Positions 46,141 through 54,576 of a stretch of 64,000 nt of DNA are shown piece after piece; the first letter of the stretch is position 1; every line of letters begins with the position of its first letter. The notes under the pieces are model-generated. The model saw only the letters and a list, made by a program, of their open reading frames with translations, was not told where the DNA came from and made no database searches. Where the stretch lies: positions 248,001 through 312,000 of the forward strand of contig NZ_AP025476.1 of NCBI RefSeq assembly GCF_024347415.1. The letters run 5' to 3'. Source of the DNA: Vibrio crassostreae. Its GTDB lineage: Bacteria > Pseudomonadota > Gammaproteobacteria > Enterobacterales > Vibrionaceae. The position numbers and the translations under genes are program-made.

Positions 46141-47217
46141 ATGAAAGCGGCGACGGCGAGCATTGATTTAAACGCGCTCGAACATAACCTGAACCAGATA
46201 AAGTCGAAGGCTCCTCAGTGCAAGGTAATGTCTGTTGTAAAAGCCAATGGTTACGGACATGGCTTACTGCATATCGCCAAGCATTCAAAAAGCTCTGATG
46301 CTTTTGGTGTGGCGCGTATTGAAGAAGCGTTACAACTGCGTGCTGGTGGCATTGTTAAACCTATTTTGTTGCTGGAAGGGTTTTACTCTTCGGGCGATTT
46401 ACCGATATTGGTGACCAATAACATTCAAACGGTAGTGCATTGTGAAGAGCAATTAAGCGCGCTAGAGGATGCGGATTTGGAAACCCCCGTTGTGGTATGG
46501 CTAAAAGTCGACAGTGGTATGCATCGATTAGGTGTTCGCCCTGAGCAATACCAAAACTTTGTTGAGCGTTTGCATCAATGTGCAAACGTAGCTAAACCTC
46601 TGCGTTACATGAGCCATTTCGGTTGTGCTGATGAACTAGATAGAACCACCACCGTTGAACAGACTGAGCTTTTCTTGTCTCTTACAGAAGGTTGTGAAGG
46701 TGAGCGTTCACTTGCTGCTTCTGCGGGTTTACTCGCTTGGCCTGACAGCCACCTTGATTGGGTTCGCCCAGGAATCATCTCTTACGGTGTATCTCCGTTT
46801 GTGGATAAATCAGCGCAAGAGCTTGGCTTTTTGCCAGTGATGACTTTGACCTCACACCTGATAGCGGTTCGCGATGTGAAATCCGGTGAAAGTGTTGGTT
46901 ATGGCGGAAACTGGACCAGTGAACGTGATACCAAGGTTGGAGTTATCGCGATTGGTTACGGTGATGGCTATCCTCGTACAGCACCTAACGGCACACCAGT
47001 GTTCGTTAACGGTCGAAAAGTACCGATCGCAGGACGAGTATCCATGGATATGCTAACGGTTGACCTAGGCCCTGATGCGGCTGATAAAGTCGGTGATGAG
47101 GCGACGCTATGGGGTAAAGACTTACCTTCAGAAGAAGTGGCGGAACATATTGGCACTATCGCTTACGAGTTGGTTACGAAACTGACTTCGCGTGTTGCGA
47201 TGGAGTATGTGAAGTAA
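46141..47217 (+). CDS. alr: alanine racemase
   Basis: A PLP enzyme that makes D-alanine for peptidoglycan. The PLP lysine is in [10 protein letters not shown] (residue 34 from this start), and the second catalytic Tyr is in IGYGDGYPR. The ATG at 46141 ([16 protein letters not shown], 358 residues) fits the common family start; the ATG at 46132 would add three residues. It lies directly after dnaB, as in E. coli. Confidence 0.96.
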   Translation: MKAATASIDLNALEHNLNQIKSKAPQCKVMSVVKANGYGHGLLHIAKHSKSSDAFGVARIEEALQLRAGGIVKPILLLEGFYSSGDLPILVTNNIQTVVHCEEQLSALEDADLETPVVVWLKVDSGMHRLGVRPEQYQNFVERLHQCANVAKPLRYMSHFGCADELDRTTTVEQTELFLSLTEGCEGERSLAASAGLLAWPDSHLDWVRPGIISYGVSPFVDKSAQELGFLPVMTLTSHLIAVRDVKSGESVGYGGNWTSERDTKVGVIAIGYGDGYPRTAPNGTPVFVNGRKVPIAGRVSMDMLTVDLGPDAADKVGDEATLWGKDLPSEEVAEHIGTIAYELVTKLTSRVAMEYVK

Positions 47218-47237
47218 TCATGGATCTTATAAAGTAA

Positions 47238-48446
47238 ATGATGTTCAAGCGAACGACTCGACACTTAGTGATGTCAGTGATGGCGCTACTTGGTGTCAGC
47301 TTTTCTTCCTCTGCTTTGAGTGAAGAAAAAGATTCAGCCTTTGTCCCTTTCTACTTCAGCACCGAAACAATGGGTAACACCTTTGGGGTTGCGGGTGTCG
47401 CAAAGGGTGTTTGGCAACCTCAAGCCGCTCTGTTTGGTATGGCACTTTATTCAGATAAAGATAGCTACGTCGGTTTCTTATCAGCCTTTAATTTTGCATT
47501 GTCTGAGAGCGTACTGTTCAGCACTCAGATGTATCAAGCTCGCTTCAACGACAACCCGTATTACATTGGCTCTCAAGGCGATAATGATTCATCCATTGAT
47601 GACAAAACCATTGCCGATGGCTTAGAAGAAAACTATCAGTTTGAGTTTAAGTACCTGCTGCCTTGGGGCAATGTTGCAGAATATGGCTTGTTAGGGGCAT
47701 TTCAACCGATCAAAGACGTGAGCCTTGCTTCGCCCGTTGAGTCGGGTGTCAGCTCGATTGTCTTTACACCTTTTTATACTTCCCGAGAGTTAGAAGGCTT
47801 AAACAATTCTGAAGAGGCGACGGGCTTTAGTTTGGCGTTTGATTGGGATAACCGTGATAGCACACGTAACCCAACCAAGGGCTCTCATACTAACTTAGAA
47901 TTCACCACCGGAGCAGAAAGCTGGTCTAATGATGACTTGTGGCTCAAGTGGACCTTCCAAAATAGTCAGTACTTTGCTTTAGGTCCTTTAGGGGACTTAT
48001 TCGATCAACAAGTTTTAGCATTCGATTTCTATACGGCTGACACGCCTACATGGGATAACTGCTCTGGGCAAGATTGTGCTCGTCCACCGGAGACCGAGCA
48101 AGCTCGATTAGGTGGCTTGTATCGATTACGAGGTTATACCGGAGGCCGTTATCACGGTCGCTCTGCAGTGCATTACTCTGCAGAGTATCGAGTGCTTCCT
48201 GACTGGCAACCTTTGGGCGATATCCCACTGATTAACTACTACGACTTGCCTTGGTGGCAATGGGTAGCGTTTGCTGAAGTAGGGCGTGTTGCCGATGAGT
48301 ACGACATTAAAACACTGCATACAGACATGAAGTGGAGCTTAGGTGGCGCGGTTCGTTTCCAAGTGGAAGGCATTGTTGTTCGTGCTGAATTAGCGCGAGG
48401 TGGTGATGAAGGGACCTTTAGGGTCATGATAAATCAGCCCTTCTAA
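47238..48446 (+). CDS. BamA/Omp85-related outer-membrane beta-barrel protein
   Basis: A 402-residue protein with a signal peptide (residues 1-28, SSALS-EEK). The mature part is a predicted beta barrel and ends in MINQPF with a C-terminal Phe. The segment RLGGLYRLRGYTGGRYHG resembles the VRGF/Y-type loop of the Omp85 group. No POTRA domains are seen, so it is not BamA itself. Similar to proteins annotated 'bacterial surface antigen (D15)'. Role unknown. It lies 20 bp after alr and may be co-transcribed. Confidence 0.75.
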   Translation: MMFKRTTRHLVMSVMALLGVSFSSSALSEEKDSAFVPFYFSTETMGNTFGVAGVAKGVWQPQAALFGMALYSDKDSYVGFLSAFNFALSESVLFSTQMYQARFNDNPYYIGSQGDNDSSIDDKTIADGLEENYQFEFKYLLPWGNVAEYGLLGAFQPIKDVSLASPVESGVSSIVFTPFYTSRELEGLNNSEEATGFSLAFDWDNRDSTRNPTKGSHTNLEFTTGAESWSNDDLWLKWTFQNSQYFALGPLGDLFDQQVLAFDFYTADTPTWDNCSGQDCARPPETEQARLGGLYRLRGYTGGRYHGRSAVHYSAEYRVLPDWQPLGDIPLINYYDLPWWQWVAFAEVGRVADEYDIKTLHTDMKWSLGGAVRFQVEGIVVRAELARGGDEGTFRVMINQPF

Positions 48447-48453
48447 AGCTTTC

Positions 48454-48516
48454 GGCCTACAGTAGGCCAAATACTATTTTTATAAGAGTGGTTGTGGAAA
48501 CGCACCACTCTTTTTT
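48454..48516 (+). terminator. double hairpin terminator after the Omp85-related gene
   Basis: A palindrome GGCCTACAGTAGGCC (48454-48468) is followed by the stem AAGAGTGGT / ACCACTCTT (48484-48512) and a T-run. Confidence 0.85.
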
Positions 48517-48563
48517 ATTAACAAGATATTGTTTTTATTAAGGAGATCTTGTTTTCAAGCAGT

Positions 48564-48983
48564 CTACTCACCTTGCATCGTAGCAATCACAGTTCGGCTT
48601 CCACCACAATCCCGGTGCTCTCCTAAGTAAATGCCCTGCCATGTTCCTAAAGCTAAACGACCATTGCTAATTGGTATTGTCACACTGGTGCCAAGTGTCG
48701 ATGCTTTAATGTGGGCAGGCATGTCATCATCACCTTCGTAGGTGTGTCTGTAGTAGGGCGCTCGCTCTGGGATAAACTTATTGAAGTGCGACTCCATATC
48801 GGTACGGACGGTAGGATCTGCGTTTTCATTTAATGTGATGCTGGCAGAGGTGTGTTGGATAAAAAGATGTAATAAACCAACAGATAGAGAATTGATATCG
48901 TGTATCTGTTGTTCAATTTCATCAGTAATGAGATGAAATCCACGCTTTCGTGCATTTAGGTGTATAGTCTTCTGAATCCACAT
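48564..48983 (-). CDS. YjbQ/UPF0047 family protein
   Basis: A 139-residue cytosolic beta-barrel-like protein. Family motifs include [17 protein letters not shown] and the C-terminal GLYLGEH-type and CGGSRTV segments. Some members have weak thiamine-phosphate synthase activity, but the true role is unsettled. Length is normal. Convergent with the preceding outer-membrane gene and divergent from pgi. Confidence 0.9.
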   Translation of the reverse strand: MWIQKTIHLNARKRGFHLITDEIEQQIHDINSLSVGLLHLFIQHTSASITLNENADPTVRTDMESHFNKFIPERAPYYRHTYEGDDDMPAHIKASTLGTSVTIPISNGRLALGTWQGIYLGEHRDCGGSRTVIATMQGE

Positions 48984-49309
48984 ACGCCATCCTTTATAAT
49001 GTATTTGGAAAAAAAGTGGTTTAACGCTATCTTTTGAACTTGAATTTATCAGGTATCGCTCACATTTAATTATGTTAGAGCTAGAGTCTGTACTGATTCT
49101 TCTGTCAGGAAATCTAATCCTGATTTATCTCAAGGTACAGCTCTTCATATGCGGCATAATACGTCGTGAAAAAAAATTACAAAGAATCTTTCAGTGGTGG
49201 CGCGGTTTGGTCATCACAGAAAAATATAAACTTTCGCCTAATCGGGGGTTCTATTCATCACCTAGGTGACGTTTAGAATAAAACCTACAGTAACATCGGG
49301 ATAGATACC
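48984..49309. other. yjbQ-pgi divergent intergenic region
   Basis: 326 bp. It contains TATAAT at 48995-49000 and a short stem TCAGGA / TCCTGA near 49106-49120. A 65-codon open frame at 49072-49269 has no good ribosome site and looks random. Probably the pgi promoter and leader. Confidence 0.4.
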
Positions 49310-50962
49310 ATGTTGAAAAATATCAACCCAACGCATACACAAGCGTGGAAAGCTCTAACGGCACATTTTGAGTCTGCTCAAGATATGGATATGAAAGAGC
49401 TGTTTGCTCAAGATGCAAAGCGTTTCGAGAGCTTTTCTACTCGTTTCGGTTCTGACATCTTAGTCGATTACTCTAAGAACCTTATCGATGCTGAAACTAT
49501 GCAGCACCTATTTGCTCTTGCGAACGAGACTGAAGTTAAGTCTGCAATTGAAGCAATGTTCGGTGGTGATGCAATCAACAAGACTGAAGGTCGTTCAGTA
49601 CTTCACACAGCTCTACGTAACCGTAGCGACAACCCAGTAATGGTTGATGGCAAAGACGTAATGCCAGCAGTGAACGCAGTACTAGCAAAAATGGAACTGT
49701 TCACGCACCGCATCGTTTCTGGTGAGTGGAAAGGTTACACAGGTAAAGAGATCACTGATGTAGTTAACATCGGTATCGGCGGTTCGGACCTTGGTCCATA
49801 CATGGTGACTGAAGCTCTAACGCCATATAAAACTCGTCTAAACATGCACTTCGTTTCTAACGTAGATGGCACTCACATCGTTGAGACACTTAAGCCTCTG
49901 AACCCAGAAACAACGCTATTCTTAGTGGCATCTAAAACATTCACTACTCAAGAAACAATGACTAACGCGCACTCTGCACGTGATTGGTTCTTGGCTGAAG
50001 CGGGTGACAACGCACACGTAGCTAAACACTTCGCAGCACTATCAACTAATGCAACTGCAGTTGCTGAGTTTGGTATCGATACTGACAACATGTTCGAATT
50101 CTGGGACTGGGTTGGTGGCCGTTACTCACTATGGTCTGCGATCGGTCTTTCTATTTCTCTTTCTGTTGGCTTCGATAACTTCGTTGAGCTACTAGAAGGT
50201 GCTCACGAGATGGATAACCACTTTGCTTCAACTGAGTTTGAAAGCAACATTCCAGTCATCCTTGCGCTTATCGGTATTTGGTACAACAACTTCCACGGCG
50301 CTGAGTCAGAAGCAATTCTACCTTACGATCAATACATGCACCGTTTTGCTGCTTACTTCCAGCAAGGTAACATGGAATCAAACGGTAAGTTTGTAGACCG
50401 TGAAGGTAACCCGGTAGAGTACCAAACTGGTCCTATCATCTGGGGTGAACCTGGTACAAACGGCCAGCACGCTTTCTACCAACTGATTCACCAAGGCACT
50501 AAGCTGATCCCATCAGACTTCATCGCGCCTGCTATCAGCCACAACCCAGCATCTGATCACCACCAGAAGCTAATGTCTAACTTCTTTGCTCAAACTGAAG
50601 CTCTAGCTTTCGGTAAGACAAAAGAGACTGTAGAAGCTGAATTCCTAGCTGCGGGCAAAACAGCTGAAGAAGTTGCTGAGCTAGTACCTTTCAAAGTGTT
50701 TGAAGGTAACCGCCCAACGAACTCAATTCTTGTTAAGCAAATCAACCCTCGCTCTTTAGGTAACCTAATCGCGATGTACGAGCACAAGATCTTTGTTCAA
50801 GGTGTTATCTGGAACATCTTCAGCTTCGACCAATGGGGTGTAGAACTTGGTAAGCAACTAGCAAACCAAATTCTTCCAGAGCTTGCTGATGATGCTCAAG
50901 TAACATCTCACGACAGCTCAACGAACGGTCTAATCAACGCATTTAAAGCGCTTAAAGCTTAA
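49310..50962 (+). CDS. pgi: glucose-6-phosphate isomerase
   Basis: A 550-residue glycolytic enzyme that interconverts glucose-6-phosphate and fructose-6-phosphate. Family signatures are visible: [34 protein letters not shown] and the C-terminal [12 protein letters not shown]. Catalytic Glu and His lie in the [19 protein letters not shown] and [15 protein letters not shown] regions. Codon bias is strong. A terminator follows. Confidence 0.98.
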   Translation: MLKNINPTHTQAWKALTAHFESAQDMDMKELFAQDAKRFESFSTRFGSDILVDYSKNLIDAETMQHLFALANETEVKSAIEAMFGGDAINKTEGRSVLHTALRNRSDNPVMVDGKDVMPAVNAVLAKMELFTHRIVSGEWKGYTGKEITDVVNIGIGGSDLGPYMVTEALTPYKTRLNMHFVSNVDGTHIVETLKPLNPETTLFLVASKTFTTQETMTNAHSARDWFLAEAGDNAHVAKHFAALSTNATAVAEFGIDTDNMFEFWDWVGGRYSLWSAIGLSISLSVGFDNFVELLEGAHEMDNHFASTEFESNIPVILALIGIWYNNFHGAESEAILPYDQYMHRFAAYFQQGNMESNGKFVDREGNPVEYQTGPIIWGEPGTNGQHAFYQLIHQGTKLIPSDFIAPAISHNPASDHHQKLMSNFFAQTEALAFGKTKETVEAEFLAAGKTAEEVAELVPFKVFEGNRPTNSILVKQINPRSLGNLIAMYEHKIFVQGVIWNIFSFDQWGVELGKQLANQILPELADDAQVTSHDSSTNGLINAFKALKA

Positions 50963-50980
50963 TTGAGTCGATAGCATCCA

Positions 50981-51012
50981 AAAAACGCCAACCTTCGGGT
51001 TGGCGTTTTTGT
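50981..51012 (+). terminator. pgi terminator
   Basis: AAAAACGCCAACC / GGTTGGCGTTTTT with a TTC loop. Confidence 0.93.
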
Positions 51013-51052
51013 ATCTGTAGAGCAAGCAATGGTTAAATCGCAGGTAATAAAA

Positions 51053-51076
51053 AAGGCTGGCATTATGCCAACCTTC
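51053..51076 (-). terminator. cheX terminator
   Basis: AAGGCTGGCAT / ATGCCAACCTT stem. On the minus strand it is followed by a T-run. Confidence 0.75.
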
Positions 51077-51110
51077 TTTGATACTCAGTACTGCTAGAAA
51101 TAAACAGCTG

Positions 51111-51572
51111 TTATTCGAAACAGATCTCGATGAAAGCATTACCCCATTGAGATGAAAAAGGCATGATGATGATTGCCCCATCACACTTGTGACGAATCGT
51201 ATGACCTTTACCGGAAACCACGATTGGCGTTGCCATATCGAAGTCAAAACCGCTTTCCGCAAGAATACGTTTTGCACCGCCAGTCACCATGTTAGTGATT
51301 TCACCCACCATATCGGTCACTTCTTCGTTGAGGCCGTTTGGTCGTTCACCGAGCATGTTTTCCATGATTTCGAGAGCGAGACCTTCATCAAAGGTGATCG
51401 ACATAGAGCCACGAGATTGTGTACCCACCATGCCAATTAGGCCGGATACATCGCCACGAGCGATTTCATCTTTCTTAACTCTTGGTTTTTGTGGCTTCAA
51501 TTCTAGAGAAGCCATCGTTTTTAGTACGTTCATCAAAGAAGCTAAAAACGGGTTTACAAATTCAGCGCGCAT
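51111..51572 (-). CDS. CheX-like CheY-P phosphatase family protein
   Basis: A 153-residue protein of the CheC/CheX/FliY group, which removes phosphate from response regulators such as CheY. The active-site helix pattern ExxN is present in VGEITNMVTGGAK. The N-terminus MRAEFVNPFLASLMNVLKTM is typical of stand-alone CheX in vibrios. It lies 17 bp after zur on the same strand. The partner is not shown by context. Confidence 0.88.
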   Translation of the reverse strand: MRAEFVNPFLASLMNVLKTMASLELKPQKPRVKKDEIARGDVSGLIGMVGTQSRGSMSITFDEGLALEIMENMLGERPNGLNEEVTDMVGEITNMVTGGAKRILAESGFDFDMATPIVVSGKGHTIRHKCDGAIIIMPFSSQWGNAFIEICFE

Positions 51573-51589
51573 AATGTTCTTCTATAATC

Positions 51590-52048
51590 TTATTCTTTCA
51601 TCTCGGAGGAGCAAGATTGGCAAATGCCATGCGATTCAATGACATGATTAGTCAATTGAAAGCTATGCTTCTCAGCGTTACTGGCGAGTAGGGTGACAAG
51701 CGCATCGTCTTGCAGTTCTATCACAGTGCCACATTTATCGCAGATCAGTAGTTGGGAGAAATGTTTGTTGGCATTGCAAGAACAGCAGCATATGAAGCTA
51801 TTGGTTGACTCAACTCGGTGAATGAAACCTTGTTCTAACAAGAAATCTAAAGCGCGATAAACCGTAGGAGGCTTGGCTTGTGGTTCACTGACTTTCAACT
51901 GCTCTAACAATTCATAAGCACTGGAGGCTTTTTTATTAGAGAGAATGAGCTCAAACACTCGCTTTCTCTGAGGCGTCAATCTAACGCCTCGCGATGCGCA
52001 TATCCCTTCAACTTGCTCTATTAATGTGTGGTCCAAATTTTTCACCAT
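51590..52048 (-). CDS. zur: zinc uptake regulator Zur (Fur family)
   Basis: A 152-residue zinc-sensing repressor of zinc-import genes. The N-terminal winged helix contains LTPQRKRVFELI and PPTVYRALDFLLEQGFIHR. Structural zinc Cys pairs are in CDKC and near the end in CQSC. The Cys-rich segment FICCCSCNANKHFSQLLIC fits Zur rather than Fur. It is the last clear host gene before the prophage. In many gammaproteobacteria dusA is near zur, but it is not in this window. Confidence 0.93.
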   Translation of the reverse strand: MVKNLDHTLIEQVEGICASRGVRLTPQRKRVFELILSNKKASSAYELLEQLKVSEPQAKPPTVYRALDFLLEQGFIHRVESTNSFICCCSCNANKHFSQLLICDKCGTVIELQDDALVTLLASNAEKHSFQLTNHVIESHGICQSCSSEMKE

Positions 52049-52447
52049 TCAATCGGCCATCCCTAATTAAACCCTATTTCTAGGTTACTACGTTTTGGGG
52101 GCCAATGATTTCTATTAAAGTCAGGTACAGAGCGTATTGTGACCCACGACTTTGAATAAGACAAGGTAACTCAAAATGACAGTGTGACTCAAGGCATAAC
52201 TGATTAATGAGGCTGAATTAGAGATCTGGTGAATAGGTTTATAAAAAAGTGTGAGGCAAAGTTCATATAGCACAAACAGGGCATAGCATTTACAATAGCC
52301 GACCTTGCTTTTGCTGGGTATTCCAGCATATTTTTTTGACTCGCTACTAGGGTACTTTGCCATGACACATTCATGTAGGTTGTCTGTCGCTCCAATGCTC
52401 GATTGGATTGATTAAGTAGCCTCAGCAAGGGCTATGCTAGTTTGAGG
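52049..52447. other. junction region between zur and the prophage
   Basis: About 400 bp without a convincing gene. A minus-strand open frame (52121-52363, 80 codons) lacks a ribosome site and is not called. The left phage attachment site should lie in or near this stretch, but cannot be fixed without the right end. Confidence 0.4.
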
Positions 52448-52464
52448 GGTACTATAGGAGTACC
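52448..52464. promoter_or_regulatory. palindrome at the prophage left end
   Basis: GGTACT-ATAGG-AGTACC, a perfect 6-bp inverted repeat around 5 bp. It lies just outside the leftmost phage gene. It could be part of the attachment site, an operator or a weak terminator. Its core CTATAGG also occurs in the two palindromes at 58803 and 58823. Confidence 0.35.
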
Positions 52465-52475
52465 ACGTTAATTTC

Positions 52476-53225
52476 TTAAGTCTGAGAAATTTGTTCAGGT
52501 TTCCAATAATCTTCTCCACGAATGCACATAATTTTCCCACTTGTGGTTGAAAGAGCTATATCAATTTTTTTAGGTGCAGATCTTGCGGCTTCAGCCTGAT
52601 GAGGCAATAAGGTTAATTCTAATGGCTTCCCTGAAGATAACTCAATGTACGGAGTATCACCTTTTTTTGGGGAGGGTATTTCAGATACGTTGCACTTCTT
52701 ACCGCTGTAATCGAAAAAGTATGCCTTGATTAGGTATTCACTGACTTCATTCTGATTAATCACCCTCATCCTTCCAGAAGTTTTGTTTTGGTCCTTCTGA
52801 GTTTCAATGTTGTAGGTTACATATTGTAAGTGCCTATAAGTGTTCGCTGCGATCGTGAAAATAAATACACTCGTTGTTGTGAGCAAAGCAAAAACAGGAA
52901 GTAATGGCCACATTATGGTTACTAGGGAATTACTGTTGCGATCTAAAGAGTGTGTGGCTTTTTCAATTGAGCAGGTTATTGCTCTTAATTCTTTTTCAAG
53001 CACTGTAGGTAGCGCCTTAATAGAAGCTGGCATACACTTTTTCGACGGACTGGAACCGTGAGAGGTTTTTGCATTATTGTTTAGGTGAATAGCAAGCGTA
53101 AATGCACCTACAACAAAAAAGCATAATAGGATGAAAATTTTCGAAGTAGTTGCAAGCCTAAGAATTGCTTTTCTAGGGCTAGGCATCACTTCGTTTCTAT
53201 AGTATCTGGAAATTGAATTGAGCAC
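52476..53225 (-). CDS. prophage membrane protein beside the repressor
   Basis: A 249-residue protein of unknown family. Two TM segments lie at about residues 28-48 and 104-127, leaving a small loop with a Cys pair and a C-terminal domain of about 120 residues. The C-terminal part ends in IMCIRGEDYWKPEQISQT. I take GTG at 53225, just inside the repressor stop codon; TTG at 53249 or ATG at 53186 are alternatives. Co-transcription with the repressor suggests expression in the lysogen, for example superinfection exclusion. That role is inference. Confidence 0.6.
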   Translation of the reverse strand: MLNSISRYYRNEVMPSPRKAILRLATTSKIFILLCFFVVGAFTLAIHLNNNAKTSHGSSPSKKCMPASIKALPTVLEKELRAITCSIEKATHSLDRNSNSLVTIMWPLLPVFALLTTTSVFIFTIAANTYRHLQYVTYNIETQKDQNKTSGRMRVINQNEVSEYLIKAYFFDYSGKKCNVSEIPSPKKGDTPYIELSSGKPLELTLLPHQAEAARSAPKKIDIALSTTSGKIMCIRGEDYWKPEQISQT

Positions 53226-53227
53226 TT

Positions 53228-53833
53228 TTACATTCTCTGTCCTGACCAAACCACTTCACCGATGATTTGGAAATCTTTATGCTCCAAATCTTTTTTGCTT
53301 ATCTCCCAAGTTTTATAAGTTGGGTTATCGCTTACTACTTCGATTCCTTCCGGTAAGAATTGCAAACGCTTGACTAACAAGGCGCCTTCAAACCGAAATA
53401 CATAGACCCCATCTGACGCAAAATCATCAATTTTATTTACCATAACCATACTCTGGTTCTTGAGTGTTGGCGCCATGCTGTCACCACGAACGGACAAGAG
53501 GAATACATTCTCTGGCTTGTAACCGAGGTCTTTACGGAGGTATTTTTCGCTGAAGAGGAGATCGGTGGAGGGGTCTTCGTTTTCGACAAGTGAGCCAGAA
53601 CCGGCACTGGCTTCGACTTCATAGAGTTTTATTGAAACATACCCTCGAGGAGTGACGCTTCCATGAAGAGCTACCTGTTCTGCTTTTAAAAAAATATCTT
53701 CAGGTATCTTCCCTCTATAACGCCAAGTTTGAATGGTTGAAGTGGAGACTCCCAATACTTTGGCTAAATCGACGTTCCGGGAAGTCCCAGTCATCTCCTT
53801 TAACTCAGATAATTTATCATCAATTATGCTCAT
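53228..53833 (-). CDS. prophage repressor, HTH plus S24 (LexA/CI-like) peptidase
   Basis: A 201-residue CI/LexA-type repressor. The N-terminal helix-turn-helix (about residues 18-45, RNVDLAKVLGVSTSTIQTWR) binds DNA. The self-cleavage Ala-Gly is in EASAGSG at about residues 74-79. The catalytic Ser is in GDSMAPT and the Lys in ALLVKRL. RecA-stimulated cleavage and SOS induction are expected. It faces the PrtN-like gene across 135 bp filled with GCTCA half-sites. Layout and architecture resemble PrtR of pyocin clusters. Confidence 0.92.
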   Translation of the reverse strand: MSIIDDKLSELKEMTGTSRNVDLAKVLGVSTSTIQTWRYRGKIPEDIFLKAEQVALHGSVTPRGYVSIKLYEVEASAGSGSLVENEDPSTDLLFSEKYLRKDLGYKPENVFLLSVRGDSMAPTLKNQSMVMVNKIDDFASDGVYVFRFEGALLVKRLQFLPEGIEVVSDNPTYKTWEISKKDLEHKDFQIIGEVVWSGQRM

Positions 53834-53932
53834 TTAATGCTCAAACCTCTCCAAAGTGTGCTTAGTTTGTTTTGAGCCTGTTTTTAGGCTCGAAGCTCAT
53901 TGAGCATCCATTGAAATGCTTTTTGGGCTCAA
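53826..53932. promoter_or_regulatory. repressor operator region with GCTCA half-sites
   Basis: Seven GCTCA/TGAGC-type half-sites lie within about 107 bp. Two are paired in TTGAGCCT...AGGCTCGA (53872-53893) and two in the palindrome GCTCATTGAGC (53895-53905). Single half-sites are at 53828, 53839 and 53927. The spacing suits a dimeric HTH repressor controlling both divergent promoters. Confidence 0.65.
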
Positions 53933-53968
53933 TTGACCTGAATTAACCAGAGTATCACAGGTGACCAG

Positions 53969-54223
53969 ATGAATATGCAATTCGCATTGCTGGCTCGTTT
54001 CGAGAGTCCGACAGTTGAATTAAAGGCCGTAAGTCAGGAGTTTTTTGGGATTACGCCGAAAACCGCAGAACAGAAAGCTAAGGCGTGTGACTTTCCTGTT
54101 CCTACTTTCAAACTACGCGACTCTGAACGGAGTCCAACGCTGATCAGGGTGGAAGATCTAGCTATGTATATCGAGAAACGATATGAGCTAGCAAAAACCG
54201 ATTGGCAATCAGTGAATGGATGA
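53969..54223 (+). CDS. PrtN-like (pyocin activator family) regulator
   Basis: An 84-residue protein with the PrtN family pattern: hydrophobic start LLARFESPTVELKAVSQEFFGI, then PKTAEQKAKACDFPVPTFKLRDSERSP, then LIRVEDLAMYIEKRY. In Pseudomonas, PrtN activates pyocin genes once the SOS-sensitive repressor PrtR is removed. Here it is the first rightward gene after the repressor operators. It may act as an early or late gene activator, or as a Cox-like repressor. The assignment is from pattern memory. Confidence 0.7.
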   Translation: MNMQFALLARFESPTVELKAVSQEFFGITPKTAEQKAKACDFPVPTFKLRDSERSPTLIRVEDLAMYIEKRYELAKTDWQSVNG

Positions 54224-54232
54224 GGAGGAATT

Positions 54233-54415
54233 ATGGAAACCCCTATGCATTCTATCAACATCGATTTTACTCATTCCAGTGAAGCTAAGTTGTTACATCG
54301 ATTAATTGAAAGCCAGTTGAACCCATCTATTGACTCCGATGAGGATAGTTATCTCTCTGTTGTTTTGGGCCAATTTGAAGAAGCAATTGAACTACTTGAA
54401 AGTCTGGAGGTGTAG
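54233..54415 (+). CDS. small acidic prophage protein
   Basis: 60 residues, acidic, no TM helix. Start ATG at 54233 with GAGGAGGA upstream. The C-terminus FEEAIELLESLEV looks helical. No family recognised. It lies 9 bp after the PrtN-like gene, in the early operon. Confidence 0.65.
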   Translation: METPMHSINIDFTHSSEAKLLHRLIESQLNPSIDSDEDSYLSVVLGQFEEAIELLESLEV

Positions 54416-54417
54416 AT

Positions 54418-54576
54418 ATGCAAACACCAAAAGAGATTCGATTCTATGAGCTGAAATTGATGATTAAGCGCTATCAATATCGTCATGCAAAGTCGCCGCG
54501 TCAACGCGAGTTGATTGAGCAACAAGCTAAATTGATAAGTAAGCGAGTATCGAGCTATGCAAGACTCAAATCTTAA
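54418..54576 (+). CDS. small basic prophage protein
   Basis: 52 residues, basic and helical (ELKLMIKRYQYRHAKSPRQR). ATG at 54418 with GGAGG seven bases upstream. It overlaps the start of the replication gene by 20 bp. No family recognised. Confidence 0.65.
   Translation: MQTPKEIRFYELKLMIKRYQYRHAKSPRQRELIEQQAKLISKRVSSYARLKS

Noticed and set aside
49072..49269. 65-codon frame upstream of pgi
   Set aside because: No ribosome site or family resemblance; it lies in the expected promoter and leader region.
52121..52363. 80-codon minus-strand frame between zur and the prophage
   Set aside because: No ribosome site and a low-complexity, non-protein-like composition; left as intergenic.
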